Positions 9,401 through 18,488 are shown, counted from the stretch's first letter. The stretch is 64,000 nucleotides of DNA from an uncultured Desulfobacteraceae bacterium (GCA_913060875.1 CAJXSL010000009.1:1-64000), one strand, 5' to 3'. Notes: generated from the letters alone by a model not told the origin. Numbers and translations are program-made.

Positions 9401-10477
9401 ATGACCCTGTTTACGCCAACACCACCCAATCAGGCGGATATGTTTCCTCGGACCGCACGATCCGTAGGCGGGTGCCTGCTTGCCCTGGCCGCCCTGCTCA
9501 TTCTGGCCGGCTGCTCCGGTCAACGGGAAATCAAACTGGCCGGCAAGACCATGGGCACCACCTATCACATCACCGTCATCGGGGGGTATTTCACGGCGGT
9601 CGGCCCCTTGCAGAAAGCCATCGACGCGCGACTGGACGCCATCAATGCCAGCATGTCCACCTATCGCCCCGACAGTGAAATCAGCCGGTTCAATCAGTTG
9701 ACGGCCAGCGACCAGCCGCTGCCCATCGGACAGGACTTCCAGGCTGTCATGGCGATTTCGCAGGAACTGTTTCGCCTCACCCAGGGGGCCTGGGACGGCA
9801 CCCTCGACCCCCTCATCGATCTGTGGGGCTTCGGGCGATCAGCACCGGGGGAGAACCGCATCCCGGCGGCCGAAGAAATCCAGGCCCGGCTGAAGACGAT
9901 CGGCTTTCACAACATCGTCGTGCACCCGGATGGCCGTTTGAGCAAACGCCGGCCATCGGTCTCGCTGGACCTGGCTTCGGTCGCCAAGGGCTATGGCGTG
10001 GATGCGGTTGCCGCCCTGCTTGCGGATGAAGGGTTTACCGACTATCTGGTGGAGATCGGCGGCGAAGTCTATGCCGGGGGTGTGCGTATCGATGGTCAGC
10101 CCTGGCGTATCGGTATCAACAAACCCGAAGCCGGTGCGCCTTTTGACCAGGTTTACCGGGTGGTCCATCTAGAGGATCGGGCCTTTGCCACCAGCGGCGA
10201 CTATCGCATCTTTTTTGAAAACCAGGGGCGGCGCTACAGCCACATTATCGATCCCCGTACGGGCTACCCGGTGGCCAACGATGTCGTCAGCGCATCGGTC
10301 ACAGCCGACACCTGCGCCCTGGCCGACGGCCTGGCAACCGCCCTGATGGTCATGGGGGCCGAGGCCGGTGTGCAATTGATCAACAAGCTGGAAGGCGTGG
10401 AAGGCCTGATCATCACCCGCGATGACCGGGATCGTCTGCACGATCATGCCTCCCGGGGATTCCAAGCCGTCAAGTAA
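9401..10477 (+). CDS. apbE: FAD:protein FMN transferase, lipoprotein (ApbE family)
   Basis: ApbE-type enzymes attach FMN covalently to a Thr of exported flavoproteins such as RnfG or NqrC. From the ATG at 9401 the product has 358 residues. It has a lipoprotein signal with lipobox LAGC (Cys38) and the opening motif GTTYHIT. The core SLDLASVAKGYGVD and the late DPRTGYP(V) and Mg-site region (SVTADTCALADGLATALMVMG, split between strand and helix) are typical. Starts at 9401 and 9440 are both possible; neither has a strong ribosome site. It follows hypE by 34 bp. No Rnf gene is in the window, so its target is unknown. Confidence 0.92.
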   Translation: MTLFTPTPPNQADMFPRTARSVGGCLLALAALLILAGCSGQREIKLAGKTMGTTYHITVIGGYFTAVGPLQKAIDARLDAINASMSTYRPDSEISRFNQLTASDQPLPIGQDFQAVMAISQELFRLTQGAWDGTLDPLIDLWGFGRSAPGENRIPAAEEIQARLKTIGFHNIVVHPDGRLSKRRPSVSLDLASVAKGYGVDAVAALLADEGFTDYLVEIGGEVYAGGVRIDGQPWRIGINKPEAGAPFDQVYRVVHLEDRAFATSGDYRIFFENQGRRYSHIIDPRTGYPVANDVVSASVTADTCALADGLATALMVMGAEAGVQLINKLEGVEGLIITRDDRDRLHDHASRGFQAVK

Positions 10478-10529
10478 ACCCTAAACGGGAGGCGGTTGCC
10501 GACCTCCCGCAAGAAGCGACAAACCCATT

Positions 10530-11864
10530 ATGCATATTCATCTGATCAACCTCGGCTGTGCCCGCAACCAAGTGGACAGCGAAATCATGACCGGCCGCCT
10601 TAAGCAGGCCGGGCATCGGATCACGAACGATCCGGAAAAAGCCGAGACCATTATTATCAATACCTGCTGCTTTATCGAGGATGCGGCCGATGAATCCATC
10701 GATACCATCCTGGCGGCGGCAGCGTACAAAGAAACCGGACGTTGTCAGCGGCTGATCGTGGCCGGCTGCCTGCCGGAACGCTACCGCGAAGACGTCCAGC
10801 AGGCCTTGCCGGAGGCTGATTTTTTCCTGGGCACCGGTGCCTACGACCGTATCGTCGCCGCTGTGGATGGCACGCCCGAAGCACCGCTGAAGTGCCTGCT
10901 GCCCCATCCGGACACCCTGCCGCCCCAGACGGTGGACACCCCCCGGGCCCTGCCCCAGGGCCCCATGGCCTATCTCAAAATCAGCGAGGGCTGTGACCGG
11001 CATTGCACCTTCTGCATCATTCCCCGTCTGCGGGGTCATCAGAAGAGCCGTCCCATGGCCGACATTCTCCAGGAGGCCCGGGCCATGGCCGCGGCAGGGA
11101 TCAAAGAGCTGGTTCTCGTGGGTCAGGAAACCACGCGCTACGGCCATGACCGCCAGGATGGCGGACCGCAACTGGCCGACCTTTTGACGGAGCTCAGCGC
11201 CATCGATGAAGCCCTTTGGATTCGTTTCATGTACGGGCACCCCGAGAGTCTCAGCGACGCCATCCTGGAGACGGTTGCGTCCCGTCCGAATCTGTGCGCA
11301 TATTTCGACATCCCGATCCAGCACGCCAATATTGAAATCTTGCGGCGTATGGGGCGCCCCGATGACCCGCAGCACATCCACACGCTGGTCAAACGCATCC
11401 GGACCAGGATGCCCGCGGCAGCGCTGCGAACCACCGTCATCGTCGGTTTTCCCGGGGAAACCGAGGCCCATTTCGCAGAATTGCAAGAATTCATCGATGC
11501 CATAGCCTTCGACCACCTCGGCGTTTTCACCTATTCGGACGCCGAAGACCTGGCCTCGCACCGGCTCGAAGGCCATGTGCCGGCGGAAATTGCCCGGGAG
11601 CGACGTGACATTCTCATGGCCCAGCAACGCAGGATTTCCGAAGCGCGGATGGAACGCTATCTCGGGCAAACCGTTGATGTCCTGCTGGAGGAATGCCCTG
11701 AACCCGGGCTGTATCTCGGGCGCACCATGTTCCAGGCGCCGGAAGTGGACGGCCTGACTTATGTGCGGCCCCGGGAATCCCAACCGGCCCTTGCGGTGGG
11801 ACAGTTTGTCCGCACCCGCATTACCGATACCCTGGAATACGATCTGGTGGGAGAACCGGAATGA
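10530..11864 (+). CDS. rimO: Ribosomal protein S12 methylthiotransferase RimO
   Basis: This radical-SAM enzyme adds a methylthio group to the conserved Asp of ribosomal protein S12. The 444-residue product has the UPF0004 domain with cysteines at LGCARNQVD, CCF and GCLPERY for the auxiliary cluster. The radical-SAM triad is CDRHCTFC near residue 154. A C-terminal TRAM-like segment ends at about residue 440. RimO, rather than MiaB, is suggested by the MHIHLINLGCARNQVDSE opening. Its stop overlaps the next gene by 4 bp, which indicates translational coupling. Confidence 0.94.
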   Translation: MHIHLINLGCARNQVDSEIMTGRLKQAGHRITNDPEKAETIIINTCCFIEDAADESIDTILAAAAYKETGRCQRLIVAGCLPERYREDVQQALPEADFFLGTGAYDRIVAAVDGTPEAPLKCLLPHPDTLPPQTVDTPRALPQGPMAYLKISEGCDRHCTFCIIPRLRGHQKSRPMADILQEARAMAAAGIKELVLVGQETTRYGHDRQDGGPQLADLLTELSAIDEALWIRFMYGHPESLSDAILETVASRPNLCAYFDIPIQHANIEILRRMGRPDDPQHIHTLVKRIRTRMPAAALRTTVIVGFPGETEAHFAELQEFIDAIAFDHLGVFTYSDAEDLASHRLEGHVPAEIARERRDILMAQQRRISEARMERYLGQTVDVLLEECPEPGLYLGRTMFQAPEVDGLTYVRPRESQPALAVGQFVRTRITDTLEYDLVGEPE

Positions 11865-12841
11865 ATGACCTCAAGGCCCGCATTCTCGGTCTGGTGGAAA
11901 AGGATTTGACCGCCATTGAAGCCGAATTGGAACATCACCTGAATCCCCACCTGGATCTTGTCCGGGAGGTGGCCGGCCATATCCTCTTCAGCGGCGGCAA
12001 GCGGCTGCGCCCCCTGCTGCTGGTGCTCGCCGCCCGCCTGTGCGATTACCGGGGCGACTACGATAAAACCTTTTCCATATCACTGGAGTACCTCCACGCG
12101 GCCACCCTGCTGCACGATGACCTGATCGACGAAGCGGAGCTGCGGCGCGGCAAGCCGGTGGCCCATTCCATATGGGGCAATGCCACCACCATTCTGGTGG
12201 GGGACTTCCTCCTGGCACGGGCCCTCAGCATTGCCGCCGGAACCGGCAATATCGAGATCATCAAGGTCGTCTCCGGCATTACGGAAAACATGTCCCAGGG
12301 GGAAATTCATCAATTGAGCCGCAAGGGCGATTTATCCCTGGACGAAACGGAATACCGCGAAGTCATCTGGCGCAAGACGGCCGTCCTGTTCGAGGGCGCC
12401 TGCCGCTCGGCCGGGCTGCTGGCCAATGCCGATCCGGACCGGATCGAAGCCCTCTCGGCTTACGGCGCCAATCTGGGCATTGCGTTTCAGATGGCGGACG
12501 ATCTCATCGATTATACGTCCGACACCCAGGTTCTGGGGAAAAAAGCCGGTGCGGATCTGCGGGAGGGCAAGCTGACCTTGCCGGTCATCGCGGCCCTCGA
12601 GGCCGCAGACAGCCATGACCGCAAGCGGATGGCCGCCATTATCGCCAATCCGGACTTCAGCCTGGAAGACTTCGAGGCCTTGAAGGGCCTGCTGGATCAA
12701 TATGGCGGTTTGGCCTACACGCGCCAAAAAGCCCGGGAACATGTCATGCTGGCCAAGAAGGCCCTGGCGGAATTCACGCCTTCGGAAACCACTACCATAC
12801 TCAACGATCTGGCGGATTTTACGCTTCAGCGCCGCGCCTGA
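11861..12841 (+). CDS. Polyprenyl diphosphate synthase (IspB-like)
   Basis: This is a trans-prenyl chain elongase, probably making the side chain of menaquinone. The 326-residue length is typical. The first Asp-rich motif is HDDLIDEAELRRG near residue 84 and the second is DDLIDYTSD near 212. GGKRLRP near residue 45 binds the diphosphate. Chain length cannot be read with confidence from the sequence. It overlaps rimO by 4 bp. Confidence 0.93.
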   Translation: MNDLKARILGLVEKDLTAIEAELEHHLNPHLDLVREVAGHILFSGGKRLRPLLLVLAARLCDYRGDYDKTFSISLEYLHAATLLHDDLIDEAELRRGKPVAHSIWGNATTILVGDFLLARALSIAAGTGNIEIIKVVSGITENMSQGEIHQLSRKGDLSLDETEYREVIWRKTAVLFEGACRSAGLLANADPDRIEALSAYGANLGIAFQMADDLIDYTSDTQVLGKKAGADLREGKLTLPVIAALEAADSHDRKRMAAIIANPDFSLEDFEALKGLLDQYGGLAYTRQKAREHVMLAKKALAEFTPSETTTILNDLADFTLQRRA

Positions 12842-12907
12842 AGCACGGAAACCCTTATGGGGGTGTTGCCGCGCTCCCATCTCGCAAATACCAGGAGGTG
12901 TAACCCT

Positions 12908-13621
12908 ATGGATCCACGACGCTGCACGCTGTGCTGGGGCATCCTGCTTATCATCGCATTAGTGACAACCGGAATCGGAGACGCGGCCGCCCAGTCCGCG
13001 ACACCGGCCTCCAAAACCTTCGTGGTCGTCGGCAGCAGTCCGGTGCAGAAAGAAAACCCCAATGCCGCCAAAACCCAGGCCATTGCCGACAGCAAGCGCC
13101 GGGCCGTGGAGCAGATGACGGCCGAAATCGTCCCCCTGGAAGTGCTGGTCCGGCAGTTTGCGGCCGTGGACACGGTCATCTACACCCAGGCGGACAAATT
13201 CATCCAGTATTATAAAATGCTCGGTGAACGGCAGCAGAACGGCCAGTATCGCGTGCTGGTCCAGGCCAAGGTGTCCGGTCGCATGATTCAGGAAAAGCTG
13301 CGTTCGGCCGGCATCCTGACGTCCGATACCCGCCCCCTGGTGCGGCTCTCCCTCACGGTGACGGGAACGGATCATCTGTCCAGTTTCGTTCTTTTCCGCA
13401 GCCACCTGAACAAGATGCCAGGAGTGGAAAATGTCCAGGTCCGCGAAATTCTTCCCAACCAGACCACCCTTTCGGTAAACTACCGGGGAACGTCGGGTGC
13501 GTTTGCTGAAAGCTTGCTGCGGGCGCCCAAAGACGGTTTCACCACCCGGGTCTATCAGGAATCCGACAAGGCCTTCCGGATTGACCTGGCGCCGGCCGCA
13601 CCCGTCGAAAATCAGGGGTAA
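12908..13621 (+). CDS. Secreted protein of unknown function
   Basis: The ATG at 12908 is chosen for its AGGAGG; the frame is open 51 bp further upstream. The 237-residue product has an N-terminal Sec signal (a hydrophobic run ending near GDAAAQ). The domain that follows contains regularly spaced Ala/Gln/Arg (NAAKTQAIADSKRRAVEQ). This resembles the N-terminal part of FlgT/LPP20-type periplasmic proteins, but the match is weak. It lies 2 bp before a phosphatidyltransferase gene. Probably periplasmic; no function is proposed. Confidence 0.65.
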   Translation: MDPRRCTLCWGILLIIALVTTGIGDAAAQSATPASKTFVVVGSSPVQKENPNAAKTQAIADSKRRAVEQMTAEIVPLEVLVRQFAAVDTVIYTQADKFIQYYKMLGERQQNGQYRVLVQAKVSGRMIQEKLRSAGILTSDTRPLVRLSLTVTGTDHLSSFVLFRSHLNKMPGVENVQVREILPNQTTLSVNYRGTSGAFAESLLRAPKDGFTTRVYQESDKAFRIDLAPAAPVENQG

Positions 13622-13623
13622 CC

Positions 13624-14205
13624 GTGCCGCACGCGTCCGACAAGATCATCAACCTGCCCAACCTGCTGACCCTGTTGCGGATCCTGGTCACCCCGCTTTT
13701 CGTGATCTTCATGATCAAGGGGCACTACCGGCCGGCCCTGCTGGTGTTTTTCCTGGCCGGCATCAGCGACGGCCTCGATGGGTTTTTCGCCCGCAGCTTC
13801 AACCAGAAAACCACCCTGGGTGCCCATCTGGATCCCATTGCCGACAAGCTCCTGCTCATCTCCACCTTCGTGACCCTGGCCGTCCGGCAGATCATCCCCA
13901 GCTGGCTGGCCGTGGTGGTCATCAGCCGCGACATCCTGATCTTTACCGGCATCGCCATCCTGCGGTTTTTCAATGTGGCCTTCACCATCAAACCCAGCAC
14001 AATCAGCAAATGCACCACCGTTGCGCAGCTGGCGACCGCCTTTCTGGTCCTGCTCGCGTTCGAGGCCACGATCGTCCAACCGGTGCTCACGCCCCTGTTC
14101 TGGCTGACGACCGTCCTGACCACGGCGTCCGGTTTGCACTATGTTTACCTGGGCATCACGATTTTAAATCGCGAGCTTCCGAAATCCGCAAACATTAAAG
14201 ACTGA
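13624..14205 (+). CDS. pgsA: CDP-alcohol phosphatidyltransferase (PgsA-like)
   Basis: This integral membrane enzyme transfers a phosphatidyl group from CDP-diacylglycerol, most likely to glycerol 3-phosphate. The start is GTG, 2 bp after the previous stop. The 193-residue product carries the family signature D-G-x2-A-R-x8-G-x3-D-x3-D, seen as SDGLDGFFARS...GAHLDPIADK near residues 53-75. Five to six hydrophobic segments fit the family. The exact alcohol substrate is inferred from length and similarity to PgsA only. Confidence 0.85.
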   Translation: MPHASDKIINLPNLLTLLRILVTPLFVIFMIKGHYRPALLVFFLAGISDGLDGFFARSFNQKTTLGAHLDPIADKLLLISTFVTLAVRQIIPSWLAVVVISRDILIFTGIAILRFFNVAFTIKPSTISKCTTVAQLATAFLVLLAFEATIVQPVLTPLFWLTTVLTTASGLHYVYLGITILNRELPKSANIKD

Positions 14206-14277
14206 TATGGCTGGAAATCCGTCTATTTTACTTGACAGGCAAACGGTGAAATGCTAATTGCCCCTTTTACGATTTAA

Positions 14278-14352
14278 AGGCACGTAGCTCAGGGGGAGAG
14301 CGCTACCCTGACACGGTAGAGGTCGTTGGTTCAAATCCAATCGTGCCTACCA
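14278..14352 (+). tRNA. tRNA-Val (GAC), intact, forms left attachment site
   Basis: The acceptor stem AGGCACG / CGTGCCT is perfect, with discriminator A and encoded CCA. The anticodon loop is CTGACAC (anticodon GAC) on a CTACC/GGTAG stem, and the T-arm is GTTGG/CCAAT. Its 3' part from 14306 is repeated at 20388, so the gene is the integration target of the island to its right and stays intact at the left junction. Confidence 0.95.
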
Positions 14353-14402
14353 TAAAAATCAAGGGGTTATGGTTCACGCCATAGCCCCTTGTTTCGTTTT
14401 GG
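14306..14402 (+). repeat. attL: tRNA-Val 3' half plus terminator
   Basis: This 97-bp segment matches 20388-20486 with only a few differences, for example GTTGG versus GCTGG in the T-arm and one extra G in the hairpin. It starts in the anticodon stem and ends after the terminator at TTTTGG. Such a repeat flanking integrase remnants is the mark of tyrosine-recombinase integration into a tRNA gene. Confidence 0.92.
14361..14400 (+). terminator. Terminator of tRNA-Val
   Basis: A 12-bp stem (AAGGGGTTATGG / CCATAGCCCCTT, one G-T pair) with loop TTCACG is followed by GTTTCGTTTT. The same hairpin recurs in the right-hand repeat at about 20444-20485. Confidence 0.8.
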
Positions 14403-14440
14403 TCTCCATTTGGTCTCCACTCTTTCCAAAAACCGCCTTT

Positions 14441-14935
14441 TCAAGCCCTTTTGCTGCCCCCTGATTCGTGTCTTTCATCAGGGTTCAGAATCCTGATAGG
14501 CTTTTCCACAATTTCCCCCTGCCCTCTCGGTCTTTCGGCATCGCGCAGCGGATTGTAATCGATATAGCCATGCCGCACCGCATAGGCCATGATCTGGTTG
14601 AATGTCACAAGGATTTTCCGCAAGGTGAGAATGTTCATCCCTTCAAGCTGACGTTCGGTTATGAACTTTTCGACCCTGGCCGTATCGATCAGGTTAACCT
14701 TTAAATCGTCCAGATCCCCGAAATGGTTTCGGGTATGGCCTTCATAGACCGACCATGTTGAGGCGCGCAGGTTAGGCTTTTTGTATTTAAGCCACTGCTT
14801 TGCATCCTTGGAAAACAGGGGCACCTTGGCATTGGGAATGAATGTACGACGCTCCACCTGCTTTTCGAGGATTCTAACCGCTACGCCGTAATTCCGAATT
14901 TCCCGCTCAAGCGCCGCTATACGTTCCTCGGACAT
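14441..14935 (-). pseudogene. Tyrosine integrase, N-terminal remnant
   Basis: The 164-residue product carries the arm/core-binding part of a phage-type integrase (SAM-like core-binding domain, with ASTWSVYEGHTRNHFGDL near the middle). It reaches the segment IRILNPDE that normally opens the catalytic domain. It then runs into an unrelated tail and a stop, so all catalytic residues are missing. GGAGG supports the ATG at 14935; an ATG at 14947 is also in frame. The broken end lies about 40 bp from attL. A catalytic fragment of an integrase is found at 17985-18488 on the other strand. Confidence 0.82.
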
Positions 14936-14947
14936 TTCAGCCTCCAT

Positions 14948-15285
14948 TTAGAATCGATTCAGCCATATCCATACCGACATCCGTCAGAAAAATGCCGTAA
15001 TTGTGAAGGTGCCCACCAGGGGTACAGGGATTAGGTCTATTGGAACCCTCTCCGCCTCGCCCCAAAAGTCACTTTCTAAAAACATTTGCACGAAACATCA
15101 TAACTTGGTAGTTTAGACTTTCAGAGTAGGGGCCTGCTCACACCGTTACTCCTTTCCAATAGGCTTTAGACCCTCCCCCCTGTGTTGCAAAAAATCTTCG
15201 CCCCAGTGTTTTTCCAATAAAGGTTCATCTGGAATCCAAAGTTTCGCAACTCGTCGTATAATTTCATAAATCGGTGAGGTGCCCT
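14948..15285. other. Island intergenic region
   Basis: About 340 bp with no convincing gene. On the minus strand, a short frame ending just before the integrase (with a NPCTPGG motif) may be the tail of a lost phage-type gene. The part near 15060-15285 is AT-rich and probably holds the promoter of the next gene. Confidence 0.3.
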
Positions 15286-15645
15286 ATGCCGGACAGATTA
15301 AATATTAGAAGAACGATATTGGCACTTTGTTTTATGACCATTCTGGCACTAATCACGCCTTTTGTGAGTTTTTCTGCAACCCTTGTCTGGGACCCCAGCA
15401 GAGGGGTGGTCGATGGCTATATTATTTATTGGGGAACTGACAGATATAACCCAAGCGAAAATGTCGATGTTGGGCCCAGGGCAGCCTATAATTTGGACCG
15501 TCTCCCGTTGTCTGAAGGAGTTACTTACTATATCAGCGTATCGGCCTATAACTCGGCAGGCGAAAGCGCAAGATGTTCCCCAGTTGTTTATACGCCGGGC
15601 GACAATACGCCACCCGCACCACCGGTAGGCTTAAGAGCCGAATAA
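15286..15645 (+). CDS. Secreted fibronectin type III domain protein
   Basis: The ATG at 15286 follows GGTGAGG; a GTG 12 bp upstream is the other choice. The 119-residue product has a Sec signal peptide (hydrophobic residues about 10-30, ending SFSA) and then a single FN3-like beta domain. That domain has W-D-P-S, YIIYWG, YNLDRLPLSEGVTYYISVSAYNSAG-type pattern and ends in PPAPPVGLRAE, a typical inter-domain linker. FN3 modules usually occur in larger surface proteins, so this may be a truncated piece. It lies inside the island. Confidence 0.7.
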   Translation: MPDRLNIRRTILALCFMTILALITPFVSFSATLVWDPSRGVVDGYIIYWGTDRYNPSENVDVGPRAAYNLDRLPLSEGVTYYISVSAYNSAGESARCSPVVYTPGDNTPPAPPVGLRAE

Positions 15646-15992
15646 TATATGTAAGCAGCAAATGGGTCCCTATTCAAACTTAGCGGAAGGGGGGGTGGGG
15701 CCGAATCGGTGCTGATCCATCCAGAATAGTTCCCCCACAGGGTTAAAAATTTTGTAAAAGACATTTCCATGCCTTTAACGGACGAAATGGTGGACGATTT
15801 TTTCATTATGGCAACGCTAGGCGTTGTTGCTACGACTGAGTTTAGAAGGCTACGGAACCCGCGATTTTGGCTAAATTAGTTGACCGGAAAACCCTTAAGA
15901 AGAGACAAGGCATAAAACATCAATTAGGGCAGTCATGAAACGATACCGCTTCGGCATGTGATGAAACCACATCGGCGTCAACAGTGGCCTTG
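15646..15992. other. Island intergenic region
   Basis: About 350 bp without a supported gene. A 36-codon frame (15769-15879, +) starts MPLTDEMVDD and has no good ribosome site; I do not call it. A G-rich run (GGAAGGGGGGGTGGGG) lies near 15685. Confidence 0.25.
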
Positions 15993-16168
15993 TGTCAATA
16001 CTGACGAAAAACTGTACCAATTTTCCTAAACTAAAAGTGTACCACCCGGCCCTTGCCAATTAAGCGGATATGGCAGGCGGGTTATCCTCCTTTCGCAGCA
16101 GTTGCTCTTTGACAGTCGTGTGGTCCTTGAGTCGGTAGCTGTGTCCCTTGATGTTGACCACTCTAAAA
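15993..16168 (-). mobile_element. IS21-like remnant (3' end of istB and terminus)
   Basis: On the minus strand, about 36 codons ending with TAA at 16060-16062 encode RVVNIKGHSYRLKDH and a short tail. This resembles the extreme C-terminus of IstB ATPases (pattern VVxIxGxSYRLK). Beyond the stop lies a terminus-like segment: GTGGTACA, a second TGGTACAG, then GTCAGTATTGACA. No istA and no other end were found, so the element is a fragment. Its inner end abuts the truncated hicB. Confidence 0.5.
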
Positions 16169-16184
16169 GCTGTGGAGAAAAAGG

Positions 16185-16403
16185 ATGGCCGATAAACTGG
16201 CGGACAAATACACCTACCGAATTACGTGGTCAGCCGAAAATGAAGAGTATGTGGGGCTTTGTGCGGAATTCCCGTCTTTGAACTGGCTACCCCGTTGTTC
16301 GTTTTTTATCTGGATGCGTCCGCAAATCTATAGAACCGTTTCCATCCTTATGGGCAATATATTTCCCAACCACCCATTATTCGCCCATCAAAACCACGGT
16401 TGA
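16185..16403 (+). pseudogene. HicB-type antitoxin, truncated
   Basis: The first 35 or so residues (YTYRITWSAENEEYVGLCAE then FPSL) match the start of HicB antitoxins, which pair with the HicA mRNA interferase. After about position 16290 the frame continues for some 37 residues with no resemblance to HicB, and the DNA-binding end is lost. GGAGAAAAAGG precedes the ATG. No hicA is nearby, so the module is dead. Confidence 0.65.
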
Positions 16404-16591
16404 AAATTCACAACATTCTGTAAATATTATAAAAGCAATTTTATGTAAATTGCTGCACAGTTATTGCATATATTTCATAACCAAGTGATCTTTCCTGCCA
16501 TTCTTGATGCTTTCATCAATACGTTATTCTACATATCGGCGACAACCAGACAGACTGACCAACGTTAACACATTCACAAGGGGGGGATCGG

Positions 16592-17506
16592 ATGAAAACA
16601 AAGGGGTTGTTGATCGGCGCATTATTTTTATGTCTTCTGTTCCCATTCAGTACATCGGCATTTGCCTACAGCCAGATTGTCGCTTTTGGCGATAGCCTCT
16701 CCGACAATGGTGATGAAGATTTTTATGGTTTCGGTAGGTTCACAGATCCGGGTGGGCTCGTATGGGTTGACTATCTTGCCCAGGATCTTGGCGTTCCGTT
16801 GTTGGATATGGCCTATGGTGGCGCAAGGACAGATTATCATCCTGCTACAAATTCAGAAGTGTATGGGTTCAATTGGCAAGTTAATGAATACCTGAAAATA
16901 TCGGGAGGTGCTGACAGTGATACCCTCTACACCGTTTGGATTGGTGGCAATGATTTATTAAACCTTGGGGGGCAGACGCCCGAAGATGTTATTGCGAATG
17001 CCGTTCTCAATATCGGCGCTTCCATCGGTTCGCTATACATGGCCGGTGCCCGGGATATTGTATTGATGAATATGCCCAATCTTGGCGCAACGCCTTTGAT
17101 GAATGGAGAAAATTCACCGCCGTATTACGATATGCCTGAAGCGGGCCTTGCCTTGTCCACGGGATACAATGCCGCGTTAGCAATGACCCAAGCATACTTG
17201 GAAACCCTCATTCCGGATCTGAATCTATTCTCAGTCGATATATTCGCCCTAATGGAAGAATTCCTGGAAGGCTGCTATTTCGACGACACCACCGGGATGT
17301 TTGCAAACGTTTACGAAAATCCCGAATACGCCGATAAGAATTACCTTTTCTGGGACAGCATCCACCCCACCACCTACGCCCACAGTCTGATTGCCGACGC
17401 GGTCTACAGCCAAGTGGCGCCTGTACCGGAGCCGTCCACCATCCTTCTCCTGGGCCTGGGGCTCATTGGCTTGGCCGGTTATGGGAGAAAGAAATTCATA
17501 AAATAA
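16592..17506 (+). CDS. GDSL-family esterase/lipase with PEP-CTERM anchor
   Basis: This is a predicted secreted SGNH hydrolase acting on ester bonds, perhaps of surface polymers or lipids. The 304-residue product has a Sec signal (first 25 residues) and block I FGDSLSDNG near residue 33 (nucleophile Ser). The block II Gly lies in YGGARTD, block III is GGND near 111, and block V DSIHPTTYAH near 254 supplies the Asp and His. The C-terminus is a PEP-CTERM signal: VPEPST, a hydrophobic helix, then RKKF. Anchoring would need an exosortase, which is not in this window. It lies in the island and ends at a terminator. Confidence 0.9.
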   Translation: MKTKGLLIGALFLCLLFPFSTSAFAYSQIVAFGDSLSDNGDEDFYGFGRFTDPGGLVWVDYLAQDLGVPLLDMAYGGARTDYHPATNSEVYGFNWQVNEYLKISGGADSDTLYTVWIGGNDLLNLGGQTPEDVIANAVLNIGASIGSLYMAGARDIVLMNMPNLGATPLMNGENSPPYYDMPEAGLALSTGYNAALAMTQAYLETLIPDLNLFSVDIFALMEEFLEGCYFDDTTGMFANVYENPEYADKNYLFWDSIHPTTYAHSLIADAVYSQVAPVPEPSTILLLGLGLIGLAGYGRKKFIK

Positions 17507-17527
17507 AAAACTGATGGCGTTACGGAA

Positions 17528-17557
17528 CCCTGCCGGCGATTGCTGGCAGGGTTTTTT
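17528..17557 (+). terminator. Terminator after the GDSL gene
   Basis: A 10-bp stem (CCCTGCCGGC / GCTGGCAGGG, one G-T pair) with loop GATT is followed by six T. Confidence 0.85.
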
Positions 17558-17922
17558 AGTTTTCAAGTTTCGGGACAGGTATCAATTCCCTTGTAACCTC
17601 TGGTATGTTGTGGTACAGAAGATTTCATCTTTCCCCTTGTTCTTGTTAAAGAATTTCGAATTCGCAGACTGGCGGCGTTATCTTCTTTTGGCCCTGCAAA
17701 GCAGGAAGCTTCTGGAAGCCCCCTAAAATAAGGGGCAAAAAATTTTCAGCGTTTTTGATTTTTGTTTCCGATCGGAAAAAATCCTGGTCTGAAAAACCGT
17801 ATGGGCACCTCTGCCAGAAATGGCGGTAATCGACAGCAACAAACACGCAACATCCTACTCAAAGCCGGCAGCCTCCGCCCCGCAACAGGGCATTCGACCA
17901 AACTTTGAAAGGGGTGTTTTTC
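17558..17922. other. Island intergenic region
   Basis: About 365 bp of AT-rich sequence with no gene that I can support on either strand. Short frames here lack ribosome sites and recognisable motifs. Confidence 0.25.
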
Positions 17923-18084
17923 ATGTTCGGGCTTGACCACTCTCACTTGATCCTTGCGGTCATCGTTCTCCCTGTCCTGCTGTTTTGCTTCCTCTGGCTA
18001 TGCATCCGGATTCGGGACAAATTCCTGCTAAGCATTGCGGAAATCCTTTTTGGGGCCGCCGGAAACAAAAGGAGGCTTCCCTGA
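17923..18084 (+). CDS. Small single-pass membrane protein (53 aa)
   Basis: ATG at 17923 follows GAAAGGGG. The product starts MFGLDHSHLI, has one strong hydrophobic helix (about residues 9-28, LILAVIVLPVLLFCFLWL), and a basic tail ending NKRRLP. I know no family for it. It overlaps the start of the integrase fragment frame and may be a real small protein or a chance reading. Confidence 0.4.
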   Translation: MFGLDHSHLILAVIVLPVLLFCFLWLCIRIRDKFLLSIAEILFGAAGNKRRLP

Positions 18085-18488
18085 ACGGCATCGGCAGTCA
18101 TGCGCGCGATTTGAAAAAGCCTGGACCCAAGCGGGTCGCTATCCGCTGCCACGTCCCCATCCACGACGGCTTCAAAGCCGAGCTCAAAACCTGGTGGAAG
18201 GCGAACGATAAAACTGGCCCGATCATCCACTACCGCAAAAAGCCGTTCAGCAGCATCAAAACCGCCTGGGAAAACACCCTGATCCGAGCCGAAATCAAAC
18301 GCCGCCTCCGCCCCTACGACCTCCGCCACAACTTCATCACCGCCGCTTTAGAAGAGGGCGCGGACATCGGCGCCGTGGCCGCAATCGTGGGCAGCTCGCC
18401 GGAAACTATGAGAAGGCACTATCAGCATGTGACTAATCGTTTGCGTCGGCAAACTGTGGCATTGATTAAACAGATTGAGGAACGTTAA
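17985..18488 (+). pseudogene. Tyrosine integrase, C-terminal catalytic remnant
   Basis: Family resemblance starts near 18110. The fragment has LRPYDLRHNFITAALEEGAD (catalytic Arg II and neighbouring His), a Gly-rich turn GSSPETMRR, and HYQHV with the nucleophilic Tyr. The core-binding domain and the first catalytic Arg are missing, so it is not a working recombinase by itself. The annotated ATG lies in foreign sequence overlapping the small ORF before it. Together with the remnant at 14441-14935 it would make most of one integrase. Confidence 0.8.

Noticed and set aside
10487-10510. Hairpin CGGGAGG / CCTCCCG after apbE as a terminator
   Set aside because: No T-run follows and rimO starts 20 bp later; it may be only a spacer hairpin.
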